64,000 nt of DNA from Sporosarcina sp. FSL K6-1508 (GCF_038007465.1 NZ_JBBOXF010000001.1:4475001-4539000); one strand, 5' to 3'; positions 1 through 8,621 are shown, counted from the first letter of the stretch. Notes: a model not told the origin generated them from the letters alone. Numbers and translations: made by a program.

Positions 1-747
1 AAGTCGTTGCCGAGAGGCTTCCATAATTCTTATATTCGCTTGATGGGGAATGAGGAAATCGACATCCTCCTTCATCAGGCCAGCTTTTTTAATAACACTT
101 TCAGCTGATTCACCCATTTGGCGGACTGCAAATTTGAATACTTCGCGACCGTTCATAACGAGTTTTTCATCCTGATAAAGATGTTTGCCTCCGCTGCCAT
201 CTGCACCAAGTTCAAACGAGAGGATTCCTCGCCCTTCGCTCACTTTTCCTACAATTGCGGCACCCGCCCCATCTCCAAATAGAATGGCGGTATTGCGGTC
301 TTCCCAGTTGGTGATTTTCGATAATTTTTCAACACCCACAACGAGTACATAATCATATGTGCCCGATTCAATGAATTGTTTTGCTGTCACGATGCCGTAC
401 ATGAATCCTGCACATGCAGCTGAAATATCCATTGCTGCTGCATGAGTTGCGCCTAATTGTTGTTGGAGCATTGACGATACTGATGGGAAAGGCCGATCAG
501 GTGTCACTGTAGCTACAAGAATTAGCCCGATTTCCTCCGGCTTGATTCCCGCATTGCTAATCGCATCCTTTGCCGCACTGTATGCCATATGGGAAGTGTC
601 GGTTGAATCATCCGCAATTCGTCTCTCTTCGATGCCTGTCATTGTACGGATCCATTCATCCGATGTATCTAAACGCTTTTCCAGATCTGCGTTTGTCAAA
701 ACTTGAGACGGTACGTATTTACCCATGCCGATAAGTCCAGCATTCAT
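1..747 (-). CDS. fabH: beta-ketoacyl-ACP synthase III (FabH), C-terminus beyond window
   Basis: Condenses acetyl-CoA or branched acyl-CoA primers with malonyl-ACP to start cytosolic type II fatty-acid synthesis. The visible 249 residues begin MNAGLIGMGKYVPSQ. The active-site cysteine is Cys112 in ISAACAGF, the same number as in E. coli FabH, and the catalytic histidine is His235 in PHQANIRIME. The triad asparagine lies outside the window. The start at 747 is the only ATG that keeps the FabH N-terminus in frame; the upstream GGGG is a modest ribosome-binding site. A FapR-type operator overlaps the promoter, so control by malonyl-CoA status is expected. In B. subtilis fabF follows, which would lie left of the window. 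Family assignment is very secure. Confidence 0.97.
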   Translation of the reverse strand, partial: MNAGLIGMGKYVPSQVLTNADLEKRLDTSDEWIRTMTGIEERRIADDSTDTSHMAYSAAKDAISNAGIKPEEIGLILVATVTPDRPFPSVSSMLQQQLGATHAAAMDISAACAGFMYGIVTAKQFIESGTYDYVLVVGVEKLSKITNWEDRNTAILFGDGAGAAIVGKVSEGRGILSFELGADGSGGKHLYQDEKLVMNGREVFKFAVRQMGESAESVIKKAGLMKEDVDFLIPHQANIRIMEASRQRL

Positions 748-778
748 TCCGCATTCCCCGTTTCTTTATCATCTATTA

Positions 779-823
779 TTAGTACCTGCTCTTAATCATA
801 AAAGAATTAGGCATATATTTCAA
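779..823 (-). promoter_or_regulatory. fabH promoter with FapR operator
   Basis: On the minus strand there is a -35 TTGAAA (823-818), a 17-bp spacer and a -10 TATGAT (800-795). On the plus strand, 779-796 reads TTAGTACCTGCTCTTAAT, matching the established FapR operator of B. subtilis fatty-acid genes. It overlaps the -10 and the start-site region, so FapR would block polymerase until malonyl-CoA releases it. The match is seen directly; binding is inferred. Confidence 0.85.
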
Positions 824-934
824 CCCGCTGACACTTTTTCGCCAAATAAAGTTCGTATTGTTTGTAAATTAGTTTCTCCAATGTAGCTGCTGTGATATGA
901 TGAAATATGAAATAGTATTGTAGAGGTGAATTCG

Positions 935-1117
935 ATGAGATACGTAATGACATTTTTCTGGTCTTTCTGTTTAATAACAATGCTGAACTATGTAGCTGGA
1001 TCTATCGCTGACGTGCCGTTTGACTTCATGCCAGGCGCAATTGTTTCAGTCGTTGTCTCTGTTATCGTTATCATTTTGGGTGAATCTTTCCCAGAAGGCG
1101 AAGTTTCAGATCATTAA
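935..1117 (+). CDS. DUF2929 family small membrane protein
   Basis: A 60-residue protein beginning MRYVMTFFWSF with two hydrophobic helices (about residues 3-20 and 27-44) and a short charged tail. It resembles the DUF2929 family of small Bacillaceae membrane proteins, which lie next to fabH in this divergent arrangement. The start at 935 was chosen over an in-frame GTG at 926 because GAGGTG (923-928) sits 6 bases upstream as a Shine-Dalgarno. A strong terminator follows directly. The function is unknown. Confidence 0.8.
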   Translation: MRYVMTFFWSFCLITMLNYVAGSIADVPFDFMPGAIVSVVVSVIVIILGESFPEGEVSDH

Positions 1118-1122
1118 TCAAC

Positions 1123-1158
1123 AAAAAACCATTTCCCTCGCCGGAAATGGTTTTTTTA
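1123..1158 (+). terminator. rho-independent terminator of the DUF2929 gene
   Basis: Stem AAACCATTTCC / GGAAATGGTTT around a short loop, followed by an uninterrupted T run, starting about 10 bases after the stop codon. Confidence 0.9.
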
Positions 1159-1578
1159 TTTTTCTATATATAGTGGGCACTTAACAAACGGAAAATTAGT
1201 AAGTATACAAGTTGTAAGAAAGACTTCCTCCAACAACGCTTCGGCGCTTCGTGCATGCCTCCCGTGATAAGCCGGACAGAAAACCACTGTCAGTCTTATC
1301 ACTTCGGCGACCACTTGAAAGGCGCCTTCGCTGGTACCTATTCTATAGAACGGATTTAAGAGTTTAACCACGGACAAGGGCTTTTGCTTTGCTTTCCGCT
1401 CCAGCAATCCAAGCAACTACAGCTACTTAAATGGAAAGCATACGAGAACCATCAAACAATCGCATAGCAAGGATGTATGTGCAATTCCTTAGTATGTTTA
1501 ATATATTTCATTTTTTACAATTCCTTATGAAATAATCGTTTTTATCAGTATACATGTAATAAGATTTTACTCTTATAC
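1159..1578. other. gene-free stretch holding one hairpin repeat
   Basis: No supported gene. The 86-codon open frame on the minus strand here is largely a reading of the hairpin repeat at 1237-1332 and has no ribosome-binding site. The rest (1333-1578) is AT-rich with no pattern I can assign. Confidence 0.6.
1237..1332 (+). repeat. hairpin repeat, copy 1
   Basis: Begins CGCTTCGGCGC and ends GGCGCCTTCGCT. The central stem is GTGATAAG (1264-1271) pairing with CTTATCAC (1295-1302). Other copies have GCGATAAG/CTTATCGC and GCCATAAG/CTTATGGC, so the stem is kept by compensatory changes. Confidence 0.85.
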
Positions 1579-1620
1579 AAAAAAACAAAAAGCCGCATGG
1601 ATCATATTATCCACACGGCG
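1579..1620 (-). terminator. terminator of clpB
   Basis: On the minus strand, GCCGTGTGGAT and ATCCATGCGGC pair imperfectly around ATATG. A T-rich tract follows. It starts within 6 bases of the clpB stop. Confidence 0.85.
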
Positions 1621-1624
1621 TTGC

Positions 1625-3766
1625 TTATAATTTAGTCACCTTTAGTTTTCCATCTTCCATAGCTAAAGATAACTTTCCGTTCTGTTCCAGATCACCTTTA
1701 ATAACTTCTTTTGCCACAATCGTTTCAACATGTCTTTGGATAAAGCGTTTCAATGGACGTGCTCCGAAATCAGCATCTGTCCCTTCATTGACAATCCAAT
1801 CGAGCACGTCTTCACTGTAGTCCATTGTGATCTCTTGCTGGCTTAATCGTTTAATAAGGTCTTCAATCATTTTCCGTGCGATCAAACGGAATGATTCTCC
1901 TGTAAGTGAATGGAAAATAATGATGTCGTCCATCCGGTTCAGCAGCTCCGGTTTGAAATGATTCTTTAATTCCGCCATGACAAGATCCTCTGCAGCATGG
2001 TTTTCAGTATCATCCAATCCATGCAGCAAGTAAGCCGATCCAATATTCGAAGTCATGATGACAACAGTATTCGTAAAGTTGACAATCCTGCCTTGGCTGT
2101 CTGTAATCCGGCCATCATCCAGCACTTGCAGCAAGATATTTGCGACGTCCGGATGCGCTTTTTCAATTTCATCTAACAGAACGACTGAATATGGATTGCG
2201 ACGCACTGCTTCCGTCAACTGGCCGCCTTCCTCATACCCGATGTAGCCTGGAGGTGCTCCGACAAGCCTTGATATACTATGTTTCTCCATATATTCCGAC
2301 ATGTCAATGCGGATGAAATGGTCTTCCGAGTCAAACAGTGTCGCAGCAAGCGTTTTCGCAAGTTCTGTCTTCCCAACGCCCGTTGGTCCTAAAAATAGGA
2401 ATGAGCCGATCGGTTTGTCGGGATCTTTAATACCTGCTCGGGCGCGCCACACTGCTTCCGTCACAAGTTGGACAGCATCATCTTGACCGATGACACGCTC
2501 CTCAAGCGTTTCACGTAGACGCAATAATTTCTCCCTCTCGCCTTCAACAAGTTTCGTTACGGGGATCCCTGTCCAGCGCGCAACGATCATCGCAATTTCT
2601 TCTTCTGTCACTTCTTCACGGAGCAGTCGATTTTCCTGACCGTCCACAAGTGCAGCTTCAAGTTCATGCAACTCGTCCTCAAGCGTCGGGATTTTTCCAT
2701 ACTTGAGTTCCGCGGCTTTGTTCAAGTCAAAACGGTTTTCAGCTTCTTCCAGTTCACGCCGGAAGCGATCCAATTTTTCTCGCTTATCCTGGATTCCACG
2801 CAACGTTTCTTTTTCAGAATCCCACTGCTCACGCATACCCGCGGAAGATTCTTTCAACTCTTTCAGTTCATCCCGCAACACTTCAAGACGATTTTTACTG
2901 ACAGTGTCTTTTTCTTTGCGCAAAGCCTGCTCTTCGATTTCAAGTTGCATAATCCGGCGGGTCACTGCATCCAGCTCAGATGGCATCGAATCGATTTCCG
3001 TCCGGATCATTGCACTCGCTTCGTCTATTAAGTCGATTGCTTTGTCCGGCAAGAAACGTTCGGTCAAGTACCGATCAGACAAAGCTGCCGCTGCGACAAT
3101 CGCACGGTCATGAATCCGTACCCCATGATGAAGCTCGTACCTTTCTTTCAATCCGCGTAATATCGATACTGTATCTTCAATAGACGGTTCACGCACGAGT
3201 ACTTGCTGGAAACGACGTTCAAGCGCTGGGTCCTTTTCAATATACATACGATATTCATCGAGCGTCGTTGCTCCGATACAATATAATTCACCGCGTGCAA
3301 GCATCGGTTTCAGCATGTTTCCTGCATCCATTGCGCCTTCCGTCTTTCCCGCGCCGACTATCGTATGGATTTCATCGATGAACAGTATGATTTCTCCTGC
3401 ACTGTCTTTCACCTGTTTCAGAACGCCTTTCAACCTTTCTTCAAATTCTCCCCGATATTTTGCACCTGCGATTAGTGCACTCATATCCAGTTCGAAAATT
3501 TGACGATCTTTCAACCCCTCCGGTACATCGCCTTTGACGATCCGCTGTGCAAGCCCTTCGACGATCGCTGTTTTTCCGACACCCGGTTCACCAATGAGCA
3601 CAGGATTATTTTTTGTTTTTCTTGATAAAATCCGGATAACGTTGCGAATTTCTTCATCCCGTCCGATGACCGGATCCATTTTCCCTTTTTTCACTTCTTC
3701 TACAAGATTTCGTCCAAATTGTTCTAGAGGTGTACGTTGGTCCTCTTGTTGTCCATCCATTCTCAT
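1625..3766 (-). CDS. clpB: ClpB-type disaggregase lacking the N-terminal Clp domain
   Basis: A cytosolic AAA+ chaperone that pulls polypeptides out of aggregates with DnaK. It has 713 residues instead of the usual ~860. The protein starts directly before AAA domain 1 (IGRDEEIR), with Walker A GEPGVGKTA at about 59-67 and Walker B ILFIDEIH. The long coiled-coil M-domain typical of ClpB is at about 265-375. AAA domain 2 has Walker A GPTGVGKTE at about 460-468. The start at 3766 was chosen because AAAGGTGG lies 8 bases upstream; an earlier in-frame ATG at 3793 has none. No Clp_N domain can be read upstream, where stops occur. ClpL is also ~700 residues without a classic N-domain, but its middle domain is shorter. 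A CtsR operator lies upstream. Confidence 0.92.
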   Translation of the reverse strand: MRMDGQQEDQRTPLEQFGRNLVEEVKKGKMDPVIGRDEEIRNVIRILSRKTKNNPVLIGEPGVGKTAIVEGLAQRIVKGDVPEGLKDRQIFELDMSALIAGAKYRGEFEERLKGVLKQVKDSAGEIILFIDEIHTIVGAGKTEGAMDAGNMLKPMLARGELYCIGATTLDEYRMYIEKDPALERRFQQVLVREPSIEDTVSILRGLKERYELHHGVRIHDRAIVAAAALSDRYLTERFLPDKAIDLIDEASAMIRTEIDSMPSELDAVTRRIMQLEIEEQALRKEKDTVSKNRLEVLRDELKELKESSAGMREQWDSEKETLRGIQDKREKLDRFRRELEEAENRFDLNKAAELKYGKIPTLEDELHELEAALVDGQENRLLREEVTEEEIAMIVARWTGIPVTKLVEGEREKLLRLRETLEERVIGQDDAVQLVTEAVWRARAGIKDPDKPIGSFLFLGPTGVGKTELAKTLAATLFDSEDHFIRIDMSEYMEKHSISRLVGAPPGYIGYEEGGQLTEAVRRNPYSVVLLDEIEKAHPDVANILLQVLDDGRITDSQGRIVNFTNTVVIMTSNIGSAYLLHGLDDTENHAAEDLVMAELKNHFKPELLNRMDDIIIFHSLTGESFRLIARKMIEDLIKRLSQQEITMDYSEDVLDWIVNEGTDADFGARPLKRFIQRHVETIVAKEVIKGDLEQNGKLSLAMEDGKLKVTKL

Positions 3767-3807
3767 ATATATGTCCACCTTTCTATGTTTCACTTTTTAC
3801 TTTTGAC

Positions 3808-3824
3808 TTTGACTATCTTTGATT
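3808..3824 (-). promoter_or_regulatory. CtsR operator upstream of clpB
   Basis: On the minus strand: AATCAAA-GAT-AGTCAAA. The CtsR consensus is RGTCAAA-NAN-RGTCAAA, so there is one mismatch. A further overlapping GTCAAA follows. This places clpB in the class III heat-shock regulon, as for clpE, clpC and clpP in Bacillota. Confidence 0.85.
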
Positions 3825-4029
3825 AATTAAATTATAGAATTTATTTGAGTGAAAGTAAAGATGTTTGCACCGAGAATATGTAAGAACTCAATGATCAAAA
3901 AAACACCAAAAGGTATGCTTATCCTCTCGAAGGTTCCTCTATATATGTAGAACAAATGAATATGGCATATGCGCTTTACAAGGGCTTTTGGGAAGCCACT
4001 GAAAAACCCCTAATACTTGGAGTGAATCA

Positions 4030-4650
4030 GAATTCCAACTAATTACGCTTCGACGCTTTGTGGATGCCTCCCGCGATAAGCCGGAAAGGAGAGCACTTTC
4101 AGTCTTATCGCTCCGGCTACCACGAAGTCGCGTCTGCGCTGGATGGTCTTTTTGAGAAAGCGCATTTCGTTTTCGAGGATGAGGCCTACAACTTGGAGTG
4201 CCATAAATCGATCGAAGGTGATTAACGAATGTCCCAAGACATATGGAATGAATTAGTCATCCTGCTAAAACCGCTTCGGCGCTTTGTGGATGCCTCCCGC
4301 GATAAGCCGGAAAGGAGGGCACTTTCAGTCTTATCGCTCCGGCTACCACGAAGTCGCGCCTTCGCTGGATGGTCTATGTGAGAAAGCGCATTTCGTTATC
4401 TGAGATGAGACATACAACCTGGAATGCCATAAATAAATCGATCGAATGTGATCAACGAATGTCCCAATATATGAGGAGTGAATTGGAATTCCCAATAATA
4501 CCGCTTCGACGCTTTGTGGATGCCTCCCGCGATAAGCCGGAAAGGAGAGCACTTTCAGTCTTATCGCTCCGGCTACCACGAAGTCGCGCCTTCGCTGGAT
4601 GGTCTATTTGAGATAGCGCATTTCGTTTTCAGTGATGAAATCTGCAACCT
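4030..4650 (+). repeat. three tandem ~228-bp units, each with a hairpin repeat
   Basis: Hairpin cores begin at 4046, 4272 and 4502 (spacings 226 and 230). Each has GCGATAAG (4073, 4299, 4529) paired with CTTATCGC (4104, 4330, 4560) and ends near CTTCGCTGGATGGTCT (CGTCTGCGCT in the first copy). The linker between cores is also repeated (GCGCATTTCGTT, CGAATGTCCCAA), so the duplicated unit is larger than the hairpin itself. Confidence 0.9.
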
Positions 4651-4711
4651 GGCGTGCGTCTTTCTTGAATCTAATTATATATGTCGGACTATTAAAATCG
4701 GTGTATAAACT

Positions 4712-4808
4712 GAGCGAAGGCGCCTTAACAGGGGTCGCCGAAGCCATAAGACTGGCGGCGAAGCTGCTTGGCTTATGGCGGGAGGCATCTCCTAGCGCTG
4801 TAGCGGTT
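4712..4808 (-). repeat. hairpin repeat, inverted copy
   Basis: Same element in opposite orientation to the tandem copies. The stem is GCCATAAG (4743-4750) with CTTATGGC (4772-4779), a compensated variant. Its ends (CCGCTACAGCGCTAGG when read on the minus strand) match the subfamily seen at 8648 and 38138. Confidence 0.85.
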
Positions 4809-4986
4809 CAATGGAGTTCTTTATTTCAATATATAGTATCGAATAGTAATCATCTTAAAATCACATTTCTCTCGATAAAGAACACCCTAGCACAGGCGCG
4901 GCAAAGGCATCCCCAAAGTACAACACTCTCTCATTATTAAACGCCTCAGCAGATTCTAATGGGATTCTTTAATTCAACATACATAG

Positions 4987-5469
4987 TTATTTGTATAGAT
5001 TACGGGCTGCTACAATAATGCCGTCTTCATCCGCATATACATAGTAATTGGGAATCCAGTCTACCTCTCCGAAATTCAGTTCATTCCCCTGTACCCCTTT
5101 TCCTTCTTTTTTACTCTTCATCGGATTACTGCCAAGAGCAAGTACACCGATATTTTGTTCCCTCAATTCTGCCGTATCGCGGATACATCCATAAATAATG
5201 ACACCGGCAAGTTTGTTAGTTTCCGCAATGACGCCTAAATTGCCGCCCATTAACGCACAATTTCTTGAACCGCCGCCATCGACAACGAGAACACTGCCTG
5301 CCGGAATTGTTTGCAATGCTTCTTTCACGAGGACGTTATCCTCAAATACTTTCACAGTAGCTATCGGCCCTGAAAATCTTTTGTTTTTTCCAAACGATTT
5401 AAATTCCACGGAACATACTTGTAATTCAGTTCCAAACTCATCACATACATCAGCTGTTTTTATATCCAT
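4987..5469 (-). CDS. rraA: RraA family protein (HMG aldolase / RNase E inhibitor-like)
   Basis: 160 residues covering the whole RraA fold. Conserved DGGGSRNCALMGGNLG lies at about 64-79 and GCIRDTAEL at about 94-102; the arginine-aspartate pair is the metal and substrate site of the aldolases in this family. Members cleave 4-hydroxy-4-methyl-2-oxoglutarate or decarboxylate oxaloacetate, and E. coli RraA inhibits RNase E. Bacilli lack RNase E, so an aldolase or decarboxylase role is more likely (inference). The start ATG at 5469 follows GGAAGGGGAAG at a long spacing. Single gene with no obvious operon partner. Confidence 0.88.
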   Translation of the reverse strand: MDIKTADVCDEFGTELQVCSVEFKSFGKNKRFSGPIATVKVFEDNVLVKEALQTIPAGSVLVVDGGGSRNCALMGGNLGVIAETNKLAGVIIYGCIRDTAELREQNIGVLALGSNPMKSKKEGKGVQGNELNFGEVDWIPNYYVYADEDGIIVAARNLYK

Positions 5470-5603
5470 TCAAACACACTTCCCCTTCCATAATTGTTCC
5501 TATACCTAACTCATTCGACATTATTTCGATATTCCTTTTTTAATGTGAAATCAGATAAGATTGTGAGATTGCCTGCAGCCCTCCAAATACTATCCATATT
5601 CCA

Positions 5604-5646
5604 CGAAAAAAAGGCCGCGCAACTTATCTCTAAGTCACACAGCCTT
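5604..5646 (-). terminator. terminator of yitW
   Basis: On the minus strand, AAGGCTGTGTGACTTA pairs with TAAGTTGCGCGGCCTT around GAGA, then seven T's. Long stem 16 bases below the yitW stop. Confidence 0.92.
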
Positions 5647-5661
5647 GATATTCCTTATTAT

Positions 5662-5970
5662 TTACCTTACGCCCAACGCAATTTTTGCATAACGGGACAT
5701 ATTATCTCTCGACCATGGCGGATTCCAAGTGATGTCAACATCGACGTTTTTCACTTCTGGAAGTTCCATCAATTCTTGCGTAACGTTGGCAACGATTTGC
5801 GGCCCCATTGGACAGCCCATCGATGTTAGTGTCATGGTCACTTTTGAAGTGCCTTCTTCGTCCAGCTCAACATCATATACTAGACCTAAGTTGACGATAT
5901 CGACTCCAAGTTCCGGGTCAATCACATTTTCAAGCGCACCCATCATGCTATCTTTCATATCTTGGCTCAT
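5662..5970 (-). CDS. yitW: MIP18/DUF59 family iron-sulfur assembly factor (YitW-like)
   Basis: 102 residues forming one DUF59 domain: PELGVDIVNLGLVYDV at about 18-33, the cysteine motif TSMGCPMGPQI at about 49-59, and a C-terminal WNPPWSRDNMS. SufT/MIP18-type proteins help deliver Fe-S clusters to target enzymes. The ATG at 5970 (MSQDMKD) is preferred to the one at 5976 because GAGGG then lies 6 bases upstream instead of abutting the start. yitV and yitU follow in the B. subtilis order, which supports the name. Confidence 0.9.
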   Translation of the reverse strand: MSQDMKDSMMGALENVIDPELGVDIVNLGLVYDVELDEEGTSKVTMTLTSMGCPMGPQIVANVTQELMELPEVKNVDVDITWNPPWSRDNMSRYAKIALGVR

Positions 5971-6024
5971 CTTCATCCCTCATTCCGTGTTTTTGATATC
6001 TTAATCATAGCAGAGTTTGATGCA

Positions 6025-6792
6025 TCATTTCAAATGGCAGGCAAGCCAGTCAGCAGCTTGAAGCATTCCCGCTCTTGAAACCGCATGTCCCGAGGTAGCA
6101 CTTGAAACAAATTCAATTCGTTCCGGTGTAGCTGCATAATCCTTTTTGACTGCCTGATAGAAGTTGTATGTCGGCTCATACGGCACTACCGCATCCTGCT
6201 TGCCATGCCAAAAGTATACAGGTCGGTTGTTCAATGCCGCTGAATGTTTTGTTAAATCGAATGTAGAAAGTGTGTTAAATAATTTTTTCTTTTCTTCCTC
6301 AGTAACGGGCAATGTAAATCCGCGACGTTCGAACTCCGACATTTGAGCTTTTGCTAGCTGTACAAAGCCTGGTGCTCCCATCATAACGGCTGCTGTATCA
6401 ATCCAATCATAGACTGTAAGACAGCCAAGCGTCGTAATACCACCCATCGATGTGCCTGCTAAACCGATTTTGCCTGTCGTATAAAGCCCGCGTTTCACAA
6501 GCTCTTCACGAATGAAACTCACTTCTTCAATTGACGTCAAAATGATTTCCCAAAAACGAAGGCTTAGTTGCACTTCATCGAGATCCTCTTCACGAGCACC
6601 ATGCAAATGCGCATCAGGCAGTAAAACACGAACCCCTTTTTTTGCAATATTATATGCATAATGTAAATTATGCTCTTTGGCACTCGTAAAACCATGAAGG
6701 AAAATAACAACGGGTACTTGTTGGTCTTTAAACTCATCTTCTACTATATGCAATAAGGGGATGTTGCCCCATAACTCTTCGATTACATTCAC
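6025..6792 (-). CDS. yitV: alpha/beta hydrolase, YitV-like esterase
   Basis: 255 residues with a serine-hydrolase fold. The oxyanion region HGFTSAKEHN is near residues 31-40, the nucleophile elbow is GTSMGG, and the C-terminal DAVVPY aspartate and SGHAVSR histidine complete the triad. The GTG at 6792 is chosen because AGGAAAAGGTG precedes it and the protein then starts where B. subtilis YitV does. A longer frame to 6888 would consume the divergent promoter region shared with yitU. Cytosolic; substrate unknown. Confidence 0.85.
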   Translation of the reverse strand: MNVIEELWGNIPLLHIVEDEFKDQQVPVVIFLHGFTSAKEHNLHYAYNIAKKGVRVLLPDAHLHGAREEDLDEVQLSLRFWEIILTSIEEVSFIREELVKRGLYTTGKIGLAGTSMGGITTLGCLTVYDWIDTAAVMMGAPGFVQLAKAQMSEFERRGFTLPVTEEEKKKLFNTLSTFDLTKHSAALNNRPVYFWHGKQDAVVPYEPTYNFYQAVKKDYAATPERIEFVSSATSGHAVSRAGMLQAADWLACHLK

Positions 6793-6926
6793 GAAACCAC
6801 ACCTTTTCCTTTTCAATTGAGCGTACCAAAGTTTTTCTAAAAAAACAAAAAGGACGATTCTATGACGGAATTTTTTGACTTGAATCATCTATTAACGATA
6901 GACTACTTATAGAAGGAGGCGTTTTT

Positions 6927-7736
6927 TTGAAGCCACATTTAATCGTCCTCGATCTTGATGGGACGTTACTTACAGACGAAAAAGTAATAGCAGATAAAAC
7001 AAGGCTTACATTGAAAAAAGCAGAGGAGAAAGGTCATCACATCATGATTGCAACCGGGAGACCCTACCGCGCAAGTGAAGTCTATTACCATCAACTCGGT
7101 CTGACGACACCGATTGTCAATTTCAACGGTGCATTCGTCCATCACCCGGGTAACAGCTCTTGGAAAACAATCCATGAAACGATTTCACTTCCCGTAGTAA
7201 ATGATGTCATCGATGCCATGCAGCAATTTACATTCCATAATATTGTTGCCGAAGTAATGGATGATGTATATATGCAATATCATGATGAAAAACTGCTAGA
7301 TATTTTCGGCTTTGGGAATCCACAGATAACCCAAGGTGATATCCGAAAAGTTTTGCAAGTCGATCCTACCAGCTTACTAATCCATGCACCTGACGATAAA
7401 GTTGAGTCCATTCGACGCCATCTTGGTGAAGTACATGCAGAAGTCATTGATCACAGGCAATGGGGCGCACCGTGGAAAGTCATCGAAATCGTTCGGCATG
7501 GTTTAAATAAAGCGGTCGGGCTTTCCCATGTTGCCAAATGGATGGATATCCCGAAAGAACGGATTATTGCATTTGGTGATGAAGACAATGACTTAGAAAT
7601 GATTGACTATGCCGGGGTCGGAGTGGCGATGGGAAATGGCATTGACAGATTGAAATCAATTGCCGATGAAGTGACAGACACGAATAACGAAGATGGCATT
7701 GCACGAGTACTCCGTGAAAGGTTACACTTGAACTAA
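6927..7736 (+). CDS. yitU: HAD phosphatase, YitU-like
   Basis: 269 residues, Cof-type HAD hydrolase. Motif I is LDLDGTLLT at about 8-16, motif II is IATGRPYRA, the type IIB cap lies in the middle, and motif IV is FGDEDNDLEM. B. subtilis YitU dephosphorylates 5-amino-6-(5-phospho-D-ribitylamino)uracil, a missing step of riboflavin synthesis. Position next to yitV and yitW supports orthology. The start codon is TTG at 6927 with AGGAGG (6914-6919) 7 bases upstream. The gene is divergent from yitV and is followed 27 bases later by the degV gene. Confidence 0.87.
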   Translation: MKPHLIVLDLDGTLLTDEKVIADKTRLTLKKAEEKGHHIMIATGRPYRASEVYYHQLGLTTPIVNFNGAFVHHPGNSSWKTIHETISLPVVNDVIDAMQQFTFHNIVAEVMDDVYMQYHDEKLLDIFGFGNPQITQGDIRKVLQVDPTSLLIHAPDDKVESIRRHLGEVHAEVIDHRQWGAPWKVIEIVRHGLNKAVGLSHVAKWMDIPKERIIAFGDEDNDLEMIDYAGVGVAMGNGIDRLKSIADEVTDTNNEDGIARVLRERLHLN

Positions 7737-7763
7737 CTACTATTATTTAATGGAGGGGTTTAT

Positions 7764-8621
7764 ATGAGAATTTTTGCGGACAGTGCTTGTGATTTGCCAA
7801 AGTCATTTTTCGAGGACAATGATGTAACGCTTTTCCCATTACGCGTCCTGATCGACGACCAAGAGTACGACGATATAATGACAATTGATTCAAAGGAAGT
7901 CTATCAGGCAATCCGAAATGGCAAACAGCCTAAAACGTCACAAGTATCACCTGAACTGTTCCTCCGTAAGTGGAAAGAACTTGCCGCTGCTGGTGAAGAT
8001 GGAATTTACATCGCTTTTTCTTCGGAGTTATCCGGGACATTCGATACAGCAATCATGACGAGGGACCAAGTGAAAGAAACAAATCCGAATTTCAACCTAA
8101 TTATTATCGATTCAAGATGTGCTTCGCTTGGTTACGGGCTGCTCGTAAAAGAAGCAGTCCGACTGCGAGATGCGGGAGAAGACAATGTTCGGACGATTGA
8201 GCGTAAAATTCGATTCATGGCAGGGCATATGGAGCATCTTTTTACTGTGGAAGATTTAGATTATATGGCGCGCGGCGGTCGCGTATCCAAAACCAGTGCC
8301 TTTATCGGCGGGCTGCTTAACATTAAGCCGCTTCTGCATGTCGAAAGCGGGAAACTGGTTCCGATTGAAAAACACCGCGGACGTAAAAAGGTGTTGCGCC
8401 GTATAAGCGAACTCATGGCGGAGCGCGGCGACCATCTATCTGAACAAACTATCGCAATTAGCCACAGCGACGACGAAGGTATAGCACTTGAATTGAAGGC
8501 CATAATAGAAGAGCTATTCCGTCCTGTGGATATTGAAATCCATATGATTGGATCTGTAATCGGCGCACATGTAGGTCCTGGTACCGTAGGTGTCTATTTC
8601 TTGAATAAATTAAACCAGTAA
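7764..8621 (+). CDS. DegV family fatty-acid-binding protein
   Basis: 285 residues covering the full DegV domain: MRIFADSACDLPKS at the start, TSQVSPELF, the SSELSGTFDTA loop that holds the fatty-acid carboxylate in FakB proteins, ARGGRVSK, and a C-terminal HVGPGTVGV. DegV/FakB proteins present fatty acids to the kinase FakA for phosphorylation. The start is backed by GGAGGGG. It probably shares a transcript with yitU (27-base gap). Which fatty acid is bound cannot be told. Confidence 0.9.
   Translation: MRIFADSACDLPKSFFEDNDVTLFPLRVLIDDQEYDDIMTIDSKEVYQAIRNGKQPKTSQVSPELFLRKWKELAAAGEDGIYIAFSSELSGTFDTAIMTRDQVKETNPNFNLIIIDSRCASLGYGLLVKEAVRLRDAGEDNVRTIERKIRFMAGHMEHLFTVEDLDYMARGGRVSKTSAFIGGLLNIKPLLHVESGKLVPIEKHRGRKKVLRRISELMAERGDHLSEQTIAISHSDDEGIALELKAIIEELFRPVDIEIHMIGSVIGAHVGPGTVGVYFLNKLNQ

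Larger units (their letters stand above)
3825..4986. other. 1.16-kb gene-free region built of hairpin repeats
   Basis: No credible gene. The short open frames here are translations of the repeat units and lack ribosome-binding sites. The region holds three tandem ~228-bp units (4030-4650) and one inverted copy (4712-4808). The remainder is degenerate sequence without pattern I can assign. Confidence 0.7.

Noticed and set aside
1156..1416. 86-codon frame on the minus strand
   Set aside because: Lies across a hairpin repeat, lacks a ribosome-binding site and a family match.
4043..4708. Several 64-80 codon frames on both strands near 4.0-4.7 kb
   Set aside because: They translate the hairpin repeat; the same peptide appears in each copy and no start signal exists.
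6875..6904. Promoter TTGACT-18-TAGACT before yitU
   Set aside because: The -10 is poor and the spacer long; not strong enough to report as a feature.
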